A stretch of DNA of 64,000 bases, from the NCBI GenBank assembly GCA_958450325.1, contig OY288247.1, positions 60,825,701 through 60,889,700 on the forward strand. The letters are read 5' to 3'. Shown piece after piece: positions 44,876-55,764 of this stretch; positions within the stretch are counted from its first letter, which is position 1, and every line of letters starts with the position of its first letter. The DNA comes from Agrostemma githago. Its lineage: Eukaryota; Streptophyta; Magnoliopsida; Caryophyllales; Caryophyllaceae. The translations under genes were made by a program, and so were the position numbers. The notes beneath the pieces were generated by a model. That model was not told the origin of the DNA and ran no database searches. It saw nothing but the letters and a program-made list of their open reading frames with translations.

Positions 44876-46334
44876 TGATAAGTGTAGTTTGTAGTGCCTA
44901 TTTCGTAGTGTTTTGGTCACATTTTCCTTGTGGAATCGCTCCTTGGGAGCGATTTATGGGCTTCTTATGCTTCCTTTAGTTCGTTTCAGGTTCCCGAGAC
45001 CCATTTGGAAGAGTTGGAGCGTTTCCGACTCGATTCATACACATTTTGGAGCCAACGAGATAAAGGAACGATGACTCGATGCTTTGGAATCGACCCCGAG
45101 ACCTTGGGACCCAATCCCGAGCCTCCGAGACCCGATCCCGAGTCCCGAGAATCGATGAGAAGTCCATGTGAAGCAAGGAGGAACCAAAAGGATCATATTG
45201 GAGGCCTACAAGACTCATCCCCGACGGGTATGCACCTCATCCCGTCGGGGATGAAGTGCGCTTTTGAGGAGCCACTGCCAGGCCGTCCCGGTCGGGACCA
45301 CCGGCCGTCCCGGTCGAGATGACCTCGTCTCGGTCGGGACCGGCGTGCTGTAGCCGGACTTCCTTTCTTTCTTCTCCCTTCCATTTGTAACCCTATATAT
45401 ACTCTTCCCTTGTTTTGTAAAGCTTATGTTAGACATTACCCACAAACCCTAGCCTAGTTTTAGCATAGATTAGATTAGATTAGTGTAGATTAGTCCTTAG
45501 ATTATCGTTAATCCTAGATTAGTGCTTGTAATTTGGGAATTCTTCAAGATCTTCACCAAGCTTGACAAACTTGGATGTTTGTTTTAGGTTTTTCTCATTT
45601 ATGCAAGTTTCCTTCTTCCTTTCATCTTCTAGTATGGTATAATCTTCTTTTCCTTTCTCTTAATCTTTGTTCTTTCATCAAGTTTGAATCTTTAGTTCTT
45701 GTTTATTGGTTTGTTCTTCATCTTTCTTAGTTTTATATATGCATCCTCTTGTTCTTGTGTTGGGTTATCTTGTTTTTGTTAGTTTTAGATTAGATATGTT
45801 AGAGTAGTATCTTGCTAGGGTTAGTAGGGTGATTAGGGTGTTAATTGGGTGATTAAGGGTTTGTTGGAGATGTTGGTGGAAGATTTGGGTTTCCTCTTAG
45901 TTGATGCATATCACATGTTTGTTGGAATGCTTGAATGACTAAGTAGGTTAGAATGCTTGTTTTTCTTGCCTTCCTTTGTCATGTGTGTCGCCGAAATGGG
46001 TTCCATGAGGAACCTCTAGGTGAGTCTAAGTTAGATTACCTAGATTACCCTACTACCTCCTTCACTCTAACTCCTCCTTGACTATTCCGTTACCCCTTTG
46101 ACCCCGACCTAATCCTAGCCCGTTTCCTTTGATTGTTTTCTTGCTTTAGACCTAGCTTAGTCCTAGTCTCCCCCTCCTTAGATTAGCTCGTCTCGAACAT
46201 AGTCCTAGACCGTAGCATACCTTAGTCCGATCTCCCGTCCCTGTGGATTCGACCCGACTTACCCTAGCTACCCTAGTTAGGTTTTGCCGGTAATTTATTT
46301 GGTGGCGGGATCCGCGACAAATCCCTTCCCATCA
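44876..46334 (+). repeat. 5' LTR of the 7.4-kb non-autonomous element
   Basis: TGATAAGTG to TTCCCATCA. A TATATATA box is at 45394-45401. Just upstream, at 45216-45343, is a palindrome cluster: a perfect 13-bp stem (CATCCCCGACGGG/CCCGTCGGGGATG, 45216-45253) and several CCCGGTCGGGA units. A TAGATTAGAT... simple repeat lies at about 45465-45495. The ORF over 44930-45322 is not believed to be a gene. Confidence 0.93.
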
Positions 46335-46337
46335 AAT

Positions 46338-46355
46338 TGGCGCCGTTGCCGGGGA
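46338..46355 (+). promoter_or_regulatory. Primer-binding site (tRNA-Asp)
   Basis: TGGCGCCGTTGCCGGGGA, a full match to the 3' end of plant tRNA-Asp as used by Athila-type elements, four bases from the LTR end. Confidence 0.88.
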
Positions 46356-46540
46356 CGGCGTAGTTTAGACTTTTGTTTGCTTATTTTTGGACTTTGTTCT
46401 TGATTTTTGTGTTCTCTTCTCCTTGTGTATCTCCGTTTTTCTTCTTGTGTGTTACTCTCCCTTCCTGGTGCCTCAAAAGCACTAGGATACTAACGTTTGC
46501 TCAAGTGCTTCTAGCTCATCCTAGGTACCAAAGCAACGTT

Positions 46541-47740
46541 ATGGACATGGCGCGTCCAAGCTACCATCAATCATCACGGGACAACTATGGGGCGAATTAC
46601 CAAAACCCACAACTTCACCAACCATTTCAACCTCATCAACATTCTTATGAACGCCCTCCATACGGTTACCAAGAAAGTTGTCAAGGATCATTCCGACATC
46701 CTAACAACTACCAAACACCCTCACATAACCCACGACCACAAGATCCCAACTTTGAGACTTTTCAAATGATGCATCAATTGCTTAAGAGTCAACATGATTC
46801 GATAGATCTATTGCAAAAGACTCAACAAGCGATGGTGACTCAAATAATAGGGGTTAGGGAGGAGCTCGAGGCCCAAATAGAGGTGCAAGATGCTCGCATC
46901 AATGCACTCATGGCTCATATCACGATGTTGGCCGCTCGAGCTCCACAACATGTTGAGGAAGGTTCATTTGGGCATGAAGGTCGGGTGCCTCCACAAGAAA
47001 GTCAACCCAACCTTGAAGCTACAAATGAAGAAGAGAGGGTCGATCAAGAGACCATTGTTGAGTGTTGCTTGGGTGGTGAAGATAGGGAGAGAATAGAGGA
47101 AGTTGAAGCTTCAAGGGCCAACAATGAGGAGGGGAGTGAACATGATTCTCGAGATAACTCTTGGGGAGCCGATGTATTGGCGTTAAAATTGGATTTGTTC
47201 GATTTTCTTCGTGATGAACCACTAGACAATCCAAAGCCAAGTGAAGACATACCTCCTCTAGGCCATATAGACAAGGTGAGTGAAAAGGAGCGCAATACTT
47301 GGGAACAAGAAGTAGATGCCTTGGAACTTGCCTTGAACGGGAAATTGGAGGATCCTAAACCTTCCAATGAATAAAACTTGTTGCCTCCTCCTCTATCGCA
47401 CTTGATTTCTAGTCCCTTGTCTTGTGAGACGGTTGATGAAGAGCATCCTTGTCGGGCGGTGGAAGAGAACCCCACCCTCGACCCCGTAGAAGAAGCGACA
47501 CCCCTAGGGTGTGATCTCCCACATCATGACACCGAGCACGACTCTAGACCACTATACCTATCGGATGGTCATAAGAGTCGTAGCTATGTTGGTTCCGAAG
47601 ACCCGGAAGATCACAATAACCCCGAGCATAATGAAGATGATCGCTTCTTCCCTCCGACTTGGAAGCTTTTGAAAGTGGCTAGGCTTGGCCATGTGAGCTT
47701 AAATGAAGATGTTGCTAGGGCATTTGACTTACTCCTTTGA
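46541..47740 (+). pseudogene. gag-like protein of the 7.4-kb element (one stop)
   Basis: I take the ATG at 46541 (MDMARPSYHQ) because the frame upstream has no ATG near the expected start. The frame runs to TAA at 47372-47374 and reopens at once in the same frame to 47740, so there is a single stop. The first ~90 residues are Gln/Asn/Pro/Tyr-rich; residues about 90-140 form a coiled coil (MHQLLKSQHDSIDLLQKTQQ); the rest is acidic. No zinc knuckle or protease is seen. It resembles the C-terminal half of Athila-type gag more than a full capsid protein. Confidence in a gag origin is moderate. Confidence 0.6.
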
Positions 47741-48070
47741 GCTCTTGATGGCTATGGAGGTGTAGTTGGTGAGAGTGCCTTATTGTATATATCTCTTTTT
47801 CTTGTTCTTTTTGCTTTTGTGTGTGTATATATGTTTGTTTGGTACCTTGGTTTCTAGGATTGTTAGTTTTGTGAAATTCTTGTCATTTGGATTGTTGATG
47901 AGCGTTGTGAGGGAGAGAATTTGATGTTGTATTTGAGCTTATTGTCATAGGTGTGAAGTGAAGATGATTCCTAGAGAGGAATGGTTAATGATAGAGCTTG
48001 GTTTGTGAGTATGGAAGTCGGTTTTTGAAGCTTCGGTGAAGCTTTTGGGGTTTTGAAGGTCAAGAAGACC
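47741..48070 (+). other. Non-coding internal region
   Basis: T/G-rich sequence after the gag-like frame; nothing recognisable. Confidence 0.5.
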
Positions 48071-48260
48071 CATCCCGGGCGGGAAGGGAGCTTCCCGACC
48101 GGGAAGGATATGCCATCCCGACCGGGAAGGAGTCATCCCGATCGGGATGGAGGTGCAAAAATTGGAGCTTGCTGGAGTGCCGTCCCGACCGGGAAGGTGG
48201 CTTCCCGACCAGGACGAGTGTGTCTTCCCGACCGGGACCATCCATCCCGACCGGGATGGT
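48071..48260 (+). repeat. Internal array of CCCGACCGGGA palindromes
   Basis: Eight units in 190 bp, for example CTTCCCGACCGGGAAGG, CATCCCGATCGGGATGG and CTTCCCGACCGGGACC. Flanks of the core change on both sides together (CTT/AAG, CAT/ATG). The motif is the reverse complement of the CCCGGTCGGGA units in the same element's LTRs. Open frames across this region are by-products of the repeat. Confidence 0.9.
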
Positions 48261-50770
48261 CCCCTTTCTCCTCTTTTGGCCTCTTCTTCGACATTTGGGC
48301 CCACCCAACCATTGTATGCCCCCACCCAACCTCCCTACCCATCCTTGCTCATGTCATATGACCATTACACTACACTTACATACCCTCACCTCATTTCTCT
48401 TCCCTTTACACCGAATTTCACATCGAATTTCCACCCCCTCACACCATTACTACCTTACCATGCGGTTTGATCGAGAATGAAGAGGAATAGCAATGACGAA
48501 GACAAGTTTTGTGCCTATATTGATCTATGAGACAATGGAGCGAGTGAGTTGCTAACCTATTGGTACGGCAACTATCCTTTCTTTCCTGTCTTTTATAGCT
48601 TGTTTTCTTTTGTGTTTATTCCCTTCCCCTTGTACACTTTTGTGTCTTGATGTCATGGTGGCCTTCGAGGCCTTGGTTTTGGTTGCTCCCGACTCTCGAT
48701 GATGTGATTACATCGAGAGTCCTTTTCAAAATCCAAATTTCACAAGTTTTTCACTCTTTCTTTTTGAGGATTTAGTCGGATTTAGGCGGAATCCGGGCTA
48801 GGTGACTTGATTACACCTAGCCCTCCCCTCCCATTTCCTTTTATTTCCTTCTTTTTATTTTCTTCCCCCATCCATATCTTTTTCTTGTCTCGGCCCATGG
48901 TGACTTGACTACACCCCGGCCGGACACCTTCTACCCTTTTCTTCACCTTTATTTTTGATTTTTAGCTTTATTTTCGTAGTTTCTCTTCTTTTCTTTTGTA
49001 TCTCCGCACACTACGATCGAGCATGAGGACATGGCTCGGTTTAAGTGTGGGGGAGTGGTATTCTAGCATAGTTAGCTTTATTTTCGTAGTTTTTCGAAAA
49101 AATCTTTAAAAATCCTAAAAATTTGAAAAAATTTCACAAAAATCAAAAAGATTTTCCTTTTGTGTGTTTTCCTTTTTGTGTCGTTATGTCGTATTTTTGT
49201 TTTGTTGTGCGTGTTTTGCCCCCCTCTTTTCCTTATAGGTTGTCTAATCGCCGTTAGCTTTGGTGAGCTTTCAAGACTTCTGGTAACATCTCTTCATCCC
49301 TTTTTCCCTCTTTGCTTCTTGTGAGTTTGGAGGAGATTTGTGATGATGTGTGCTCGGGAGGAGCTTTGTAAAGTTTGATATTGGTTGGTTGCTCATTTGG
49401 AAGCTAGGGGTGGTGTTTGTGTTATGTATGTGTTCGTTTTGTGTTGTTCTTGTTTTGTTGCTTTTGTTTCTTTTTCTTTCGTTTTCGTTGAGGCTTTGTT
49501 TTGTGTTTTGTTGTCTTGTCTTGTGTGTAAATGGTTTTCGAAAACCCGGTTTAGAGGCTAGTGTGCGAGTGTTTACTTTCCCTTCCTAGTGGTATAAATC
49601 GAGTCTTGGACTTTAGCCTAGTAGAATGACCCTAAATCAATTATTTCGTTGGTCTTTTACCTTGAGTCCACCTAGCTTACTAGGGATTTACTACGGGATT
49701 TGCATTTTGACCATTTTGACCACCCACGGTGTGAAAAGGCCTTGGTTGCCGAGTCCCGTCTCTTAGGTGACCATGTTTAGGATTGTTTAATTAGTCCAAG
49801 TTCTCCACTTTTTGTGGGTTTGAAGGGAAATCGCGACCCCCGACTTACCCATTTACCTACCTCCCACACATTTCCACACAATAAAATTGCAAATTGTTGA
49901 ATTCGTCTTTCTTTGCAATAAGAAATGCCAAAAAAGCCAAATCAAGCCAAAAGGGCAAAGAAATGAAAAGGAAAGAAAATGAAAGAAAGAAAAGAAAGAA
50001 GAAAAAGAAAAGGCACAAAAGCCAAAAAGAAAATAGAAAAGAAGAAAAAGAAATGGCATGGCAAAACAAAGCAAAAATACGAAAGAAAGGAGAAAATGCC
50101 AAAAGAAAATCGTCTCACAAAAAGATCTTAACCCCACAAAAATAAGCCTTTTTCCGACTTTTGCCGTGAAGAGCCTACCAAAGGACCGAGTCCCGAGGAA
50201 GGATGATAGCGGCATTAGTCGGTCTTCCCTCATTTTGCAATTATTTCCACCTTTTTACTTGGACTAGTTAGGCGGTTTCGGACATGGGACGACCCTCTTG
50301 GCTCTTTGCTAAAGGGGGCGGGGTCTCACTTACCTACAGTGTCGACTAACACCGTGGTACATCCTTTTTCCATCCCGCCGATCGTCCCGTGGTACGTTCT
50401 TAGAAGGTTAGGAGGAACCGAGGTAAGTTACCAACGTTTTTTGTTGCTTTGTCGTCATATTATTAGGGTTAAGTCCATTTTGGTTTGTATTGCTAGCTTG
50501 GGAACGTTGTAACTTGCCTTGAGTCCTAAACCGGTGCTTCTTTCACCGCTTTTTAGAGGGAAGTGGTATTACTTTTCTTTTGGGTGCAACCGATTATGTG
50601 TTCGTTTGTGTGTTTGTTTGTTTTTGTGTCTTGTGTCCGGTTGCATCCGCAGTTTTGTCGCAAGACCCGACTTGCCTTGCGGGGTGCACTTTTCCTCTAA
50701 GTGCACTCGCGTGAGTTGAAAGGGCTTAGGGTGCGCTAATACCCACTCGGCTAGTAGTAGTTAGTTTGTG
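48261..50770 (+). other. Remaining internal region of the 7.4-kb element
   Basis: No coding sequence is supported. Contents: a hairpin plus polypurine-like tract at 49018-49056; a 20-bp direct repeat (TAGCTTTATTTTCGTAGTTT at 48963 and 49074); a T/G-rich stretch at 49400-49520; a ~210-base purine-only-like A/G stretch at 49915-50125. Confidence 0.6.
49018..49056 (+). promoter_or_regulatory. AGGA-loop hairpin followed by internal polypurine tract
   Basis: CGAGCATG-AGGA-CATG(G)CTCG, a stem of eight pairs with one bulged G, then AAGTGTGGGGGAGT at 49043-49056. This purine tract is identical to the one before the 3' LTR (50795-50808), so it could act as a central second plus-strand primer. Confidence 0.7.
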
Positions 50771-50771
50771 C

Positions 50772-50808
50772 TTACTCGAGGGCGAGTAAGGGTTAAGTGT
50801 GGGGGAGT
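50772..50808 (+). promoter_or_regulatory. AGGG-loop hairpin and 3' polypurine tract
   Basis: TTACTCG-AGGG-CGAGTAA (50772-50789), then AAGTGTGGGGGAGT (50795-50808) directly against the LTR. Same arrangement as at 49018 with a different stem. Confidence 0.8.
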
Positions 50809-52295
50809 TGATAAGTGTAGTTTGTAGTGCCTATTTTCCTAGTTCGTAGTGTTTTGGTCCCATTTTCCTTGTGGAATCGCTCCTTAGGAGCGATTTATGG
50901 GCTTCTTATGCTTCCTTTAGTTCGTTTCAGGTTCCCGAGACCCATTTAGAAGAGTTGGAGCGTTTCCGACTCGATTCATACACATTTTGGAGCCAACGAG
51001 ATAAAGGGACGATGACTCGATGCTTTGGAATCGACCCCGAGACCTTGGGACCCAATCCCGGGCCTCCGAGACCCGATCCCGAGTCCCGAGAATCGATGAG
51101 AAGTCCATGTGAAGCAAGGAGGAACCAAAAGGATCATATTGGAGGCCTACAAGACTCATCCCCGACGGGTATGCACCTCATCCCGCCGGGGATGAAGTGC
51201 GCTTTTGAGGAGCCACTGCCAGGCCGTCCCGGTTGGGACCAACCCGTCCCGGTCGGGACCACCGGCCGTCCCGGTCGGGATGACCCTGTCCCGGTCGGGA
51301 CCGGCGTGCTGTAGACGGACTTCCTTTCTTTCTTCTCCCTTCCATTTGTAACCCTATATATACTCTTCCCTTGTTTTGTAAAGCTTATGTTAGACATTAC
51401 CCACAAACCCTAGCCTAGTTTTAGCATAGATTAGATTAGATTAGTGTAGATTAGTCCTTAGATTATCGTTAATCCTAGATTAGTGCTTGTAATTTGGGAA
51501 TTCTTCAAGATCTTCACCAAGCTTGACAAACTTGGATGTTTGTTTTGGGTTTTTCTCATTTACGCAAGTTTCCTTCTTCCTTTCATCTTCTAGTATGGTA
51601 TAATCTTCTTTTCCTTTCTCTTAATCTTTGTTCTTTCATCAAGTTTGAATCTTTAGTTCTTGTTTATTGGTTTGTTCTTCATCTTTGTTAGTTTTATATA
51701 TGCATCCTCTTGTTCGTGTGTTGGGTTATCTTGTTTTTGTTAGTTTTAGATTAGATATGTTAGAGTAGTATCTTGCTGGGGTTAGTAGGGTGATTAGGGT
51801 GTTAATTGGGTGATTAAGGGTTTGTTGGAGATGTTGGTGGAAGATTTGGGTTTCCTCTTGGTTGATGCATATCACATGTTTGTTGGAATGCTTGAATGAC
51901 TAAGTAGGTTAGAATGCCTGTTTTTCTTGCCTTCCTTTGTCAAGTGTGTCGCTGAAATGGGTTCCATGAGGAACCTCTAGGTGAGTCTAAGTTAGATTAC
52001 CTAGATTACCCTACTACCTCCTTCACTCTAACTCCTCCTTGACCATTCCGTTACCCCTTTGACCCTGACCTAATCCTAGCCCGTTTTCTTTGATTGTTTT
52101 CTTGCTTTAGACCTAGCTTAGTCCTAGTCTCCCCCTCCTTAGATTAGCTCGTCTCGAACATAGTCCTAGACCGTAGCATACCTTAGTCCGATCTCCCGTC
52201 CCTATGGATTCGACCCGACTTACCCTAGCTACCCTAGTTAGGTTTTGCCGGTAATTTATTTGGTGGCGGGATCCGCGACAAATCCCTTCCCATCA
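50809..52295 (+). repeat. 3' LTR of the 7.4-kb non-autonomous element
   Basis: 1487 bp. Compared with the 5' LTR it has an extra ~8 bp near 50840 and one extra ~20-bp palindrome unit in the cluster at 51157-51304. Confidence 0.93.
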
Positions 52296-52790
52296 AGAGT
52301 CGATATCGAATCCTTAGGGACGACTCGTTATTGCTAATTATGGTAGTAGTAATATTAATAATGATATTAGAAACGATAAAAATAAAAATAAAGACGACAA
52401 CGACGCTTGACGACGGAAAAAATGAGAAGAAGGAAGAGAAGAAAGAGAGAGATCGGGATTTGTAACACCCTCAACCTAAATGCTTAATTATCTCGAAAAC
52501 GGACTCGTAGTAGCGGCCTAGGCGCGGGAGCGTTAAGATGTATATAGGCGAGTTATGGTGTGTATGGTTTAGGGAGGGGATTTGGCGAGTTTTGCTCTCG
52601 GATTTGTATACGGTTTGCCTAAAATTTCCTAGAATTTCGGGTTGTGAATGGTCAGGAATCCTATAGGATTTCTAGAGGAAAGATCGGAATATAATATGCC
52701 TAGTATTGCTGGAATTCCAGGTTGTAATTTGTGTATGTCGGGATTGGAATTGTTGTGTGTGCAAAGGGGGTGTATTTATAGGAGAGGGTA

Positions 52791-52948
52791 TCCGGCTTTG
52801 GCTAGGAAAGGAACCCGGTTTGGATAGGAAAGAAACACCCACTTTGGACAGGAAAAGGTTTCTTGGAGGGGAAGAAACACCGGTTGGGGTGAAGTAGGAT
52901 TCCGGTTTTTGGATGGAAAAAGGAATCCGGTTTTGGATAAGAAAAGCT
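52791..52948 (-). repeat. Degenerate direct-repeat array next to the TATA box of the old LTR
   Basis: About seven units related to CCGGTTTTGGATAGGAAA (plus-strand reading), 20-27 bp each. On the LTR's own strand they lie just upstream of the TATA at 52780-52773. The solo LTR at 5301 has palindromes in the same position instead. Confidence 0.7.
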
Positions 52949-53316
52949 TGCTTAATTCTTCTTCATTGCTGATTTTTTGTAGTATTTGACTCCGAATCAA
53001 ATTGTCGAAGCTTGCGCGGCTGATTTCTATACCTCGGAAATGCCTTTGACCAGGGTTTGACCCGGTCGCTAAAAGACGGTTTTACCCTCGGTGTCGGTTT
53101 TGACCCAAATTAGTCTTATTTGATTGGAAACGACCCATTGGGCCTGAATTTGAGGTCTGTTTGGTGAGATTTTTACTCCGTTAAAAGCTCGTGCCGACTA
53201 CTATTGATTTCGAGTCCAAAATCGAGTGTATTAAGCTATGTTTACGTCCGATCATCATCGGGTATTTTTTTGGAAACTGCTATAGACACCTGGCGGTCAA
53301 AATGTGGGTGTCTACA

Positions 53317-53968
53317 CACACACACACACACATATATATATAACAACTTTTTTAAACAGTCTAAATAAAGATTTTAATATATTTTTGTTGGTTTTAAATA
53401 AAGAAAAGTGAATTAAAAATTTTAATACAACCTTTTTAATATATTTTGTTGGTTTAAATAAATGAAAGTGAATTAAAAGTGAATTAAAATCTTTAATACA
53501 ATCTGATTTAAGAAAGTATCATTAACAAAAAAGTTTTAAAATCAAGTGATTTTAATTAGATTCGTGGTAGAATATTCTAAACACGCTAATTGAAATTCTA
53601 TTATATAAATAAAAATAATCATCTGTGAACCAGAAATCTTTCACGTCTATTTATTTACACGTTATATACACGTTACGTACAATGTGTTTTTGAATTATAT
53701 ATGACAAATTGAGTCTCTTACTTTACTTTGATACGTAAATATTATTTGTCATTTTATTTATGAGTTATTACATTTGTAATAATAATACGTAGATAATATT
53801 GTTGAATGCAAAACTAATAGAATAATAAGCAAATACTTTATGTAAATATAAATGAATATTGATATGAATATGTAGTTAAGGATATACTTGTGTGTGAGTT
53901 ACTTTAATTAGTTTTTCTAACTACCATGCACGTTTATAACTAATTTGACATTTATCGCATATATTACC
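53317..53968. other. Microsatellite and AT-rich flank
   Basis: (CA)n(TA)n to about 53341, then AT-rich DNA with an imperfect two-copy repeat of ~70 bp (TTTTAATATATTTTTGTTGG near 53371 and a related copy near 53430). No gene. Confidence 0.6.
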
Positions 53969-54222
53969 CCTTAGAAACACATTCACGTATGTGAATAATA
54001 TTCTTTGACTATTAGACATACTCTTACTATTGTGTAGTCTCACCAATTTATGCAATCCTCTAATTTGGTGTCATTATCTATGTCACTAAAATCGACATGT
54101 GCATCGCACGAGCTTTCCAACTAGTTATCAATGATTTAGGACAAGCAATCGATATGAGCTACAATAATTTCATGGCCTGTAACTCCATGGTGGTTGAAGG
54201 TATGACTCTCTTGTTAGCAGCT
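53969..54222 (+). repeat. Left copy of a ~250-bp duplicated flank
   Basis: Matches 60141-60376 over its whole length except about ten substitutions and a ~20-bp insertion near 54040. Its 3' part could be a decayed exon (an open stretch around AIDMSYNNFMACNS), present in both copies. It ends seven bases before the LTR of the next element. Confidence 0.9.
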
Positions 54223-54229
54223 CAGTGGG

Positions 54230-55663
54230 TGATTAGTCTAGTTTAGTAGGGATTAATAAGGGTCATTTAGTTTACTATTTTGTAGTTTTGGGTGTGTTTT
54301 GAAGGATTTTTGTGCATATGTCCAAATTGATGGGTTAATATAATAAAATGTGTAATTAGGTGGATTAAAGGGTGAAAAGTAATATGAGTTGTAATTGAAA
54401 TGTTTATTGGGTTAGAATGTCAAAAATCTTTTGGAAGTGAAGACAAATCAAGACCAAAGTTAAAGTGGAAACCCAGACCAAGTAGAAGAAAGAAGCGGAG
54501 GATTTCTAAAATCCGCTGCCAGCGGAATTTCTTGCCAGCGGATTTCCAAAAATCCGCTGCCAGCGGCAGAAATTTGTGCATAGGATTCTTTATTGGATTC
54601 TTTTTCGCGTAGGATTCTTTCTCTAGTCTTTTGTTCTTCTTTACTCACCTCTTTTATTATTCTTCTTCATTATGATCATTTTTATGAGGATTAAAGACCA
54701 TTGATGGAGATGCCTCATGAGTGACTATATAAAGGAGGAGAATTCATCATCACAATCATCATCCAACACATCAATCATCACTTGTAATTCTCAAAAACAT
54801 ATATAGTTTCTATCACATTTTCTAGTTTATTTTGCAAGTAGTTCATTTGTATGGAGGGTTAAGTTCTTATTCTTGGAACAAGTAGTTGAAGCCTTTCAAG
54901 TTAGTGAATTGTAAGAGACATTTCTATTTTACTTTTATATTAGAATATCAAGTTTAATTTACATTATTTCTTGGTTTGTTAATTCATCTTCTAGCTTGAT
55001 CACCTAGTTTTTGTTATTGATAAACCATTGCAAGAATAGTTAAATGAATTTTTGTTTGTTTAACTATATCCGAGTAGCAAATATAATTCTTCAATTTGTA
55101 TGCTTTTCATCGTTGTTGAGTTATAAGGATTAAACTTGTATGAAACAAAGTGATACCGCTTGAGTAATCATTCTTTCATCTTTGCTAAATTCCATCGTTC
55201 TAATCTACATATTGATATGATTTAGACACTTGATTTAAATTGACAATATCGTAAGGTTTATTTGAGTATGGTTCTCATATCTTATAACTATTAATAAGTG
55301 GAATTAGAAGTCGATTAAACTTCATAGCAAAGTATTCTAATATACATTGTGAAATAGATGAGTCAATGATCAATTCGTTAAACTTGTGGTAAATATTGCT
55401 TGGTCCAAGTATTTTTCTAATATTTGTTGCATCGTTCATTCGTATTAGTTTATTTTATTTTGTTAATTTATTTCATTAGTTTATTAGTATTAATTAAAAT
55501 CACTAAAATCCCCCCCATTTGGTTACTTACATATATCGATTTACACACACTTAAACGACATAATTATCTTCCTTGTGGGTTCGACCCCTACTTTCACTAA
55601 CGACTAGTTTGTGTTAGAAGTGGATAAAAATTGTTATTTGGAGGCTCACGACAGGTCTAGCCA
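54230..55663 (+). repeat. 5' LTR of the second non-autonomous element
   Basis: TGATTAGTC to TCTAGCCA, 1434 bp. TATATAAA is at 54726-54733. Upstream at 54506-54570 are CCGCTGCCAGCGG palindromes and a perfect GCGGATTT/AAATCCGC hairpin. Confidence 0.85.
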
Positions 55664-55668
55664 AATTT

Positions 55669-55686
55669 TGGCGCTGGTGCCGGGGA
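55669..55686 (+). promoter_or_regulatory. Primer-binding site of the second non-autonomous element
   Basis: TGGCGCTGGTGCCGGGGA, a variant of the tRNA-Asp type with two changes in the middle. It lies five bases after the LTR. Confidence 0.75.
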
Positions 55687-55764
55687 AGGCAATTATTTGT
55701 TTTTGTGTGTGTGTTTCTTGTAAAATTTTATTTTAATTAAGGGTCTTTGTCTTTGTCATCTAAA

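Larger units (their letters stand above)
44876..52295 (+). mobile_element. Non-autonomous Athila-like retrotransposon with gag-like ORF only
   Basis: 7420 bp with AGAGT duplication (44871-44875 and 52296-52300), LTRs of 1459 and 1487 bp, tRNA-Asp primer site at 46338 and polypurine tract at 50795. The internal 4.5 kb holds one gag-like frame and no protease, reverse transcriptase or integrase motif, so it must use enzymes from another element. LTR divergence is about 1-2% by eye, apart from two length changes. Confidence 0.9.
28526..53316 (-). mobile_element. Old minus-strand LTR split by two later retrotransposons
   Basis: Three pieces form one LTR of the TGTAGACACCC family on the minus strand: 53316-52301, 44875-44335 and 29206-28526. 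The ends are TGTAGACACCC (minus, 53316) and a decayed form of CATGTCCACA at 28526. Removing the two insertions and one copy of each duplication gives about 2.25 kb with internal order matching the solo LTR at 5301. There is a minus-strand TATA at 52780-52773. No target duplication is visible; the outer end is now a (CA)n(TA)n run. Confidence 0.8.

Noticed and set aside
44930..45322. 130-codon ORF inside the LTR, repeated at 50871-51314
   Set aside because: Both copies are the same LTR duplicated, so conservation is automatic; it overlaps the TATA-proximal palindromes and has no known domain.
46338..46355. tRNA gene fragment (tRNA-Asp-like)
   Set aside because: Only 18 bases complementary to the tRNA 3' end next to an LTR: a primer-binding site, with no cloverleaf. 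The same holds at 4784, 16383, 31637 and 55669.
48053..48480. Several overlapping ORFs on both strands over the GC-rich palindromes (Arg-Pro-Gly-rich products)
   Set aside because: They arise because CCCGACCGGGA repeats lack stop codons in many frames; they have no domain and exist on both strands.
49853..50233. Phe/Ser-rich ORFs on the minus strand opposite the purine tract
   Set aside because: A product of the A/G-only plus strand; no domain, low complexity.
54100..54229. Open stretch with AIDMSYNNFMACNS as a host exon
   Set aside because: Present in both flank copies but short, without clear splice sites or a family I recognise; kept only as part of the duplicated flank.
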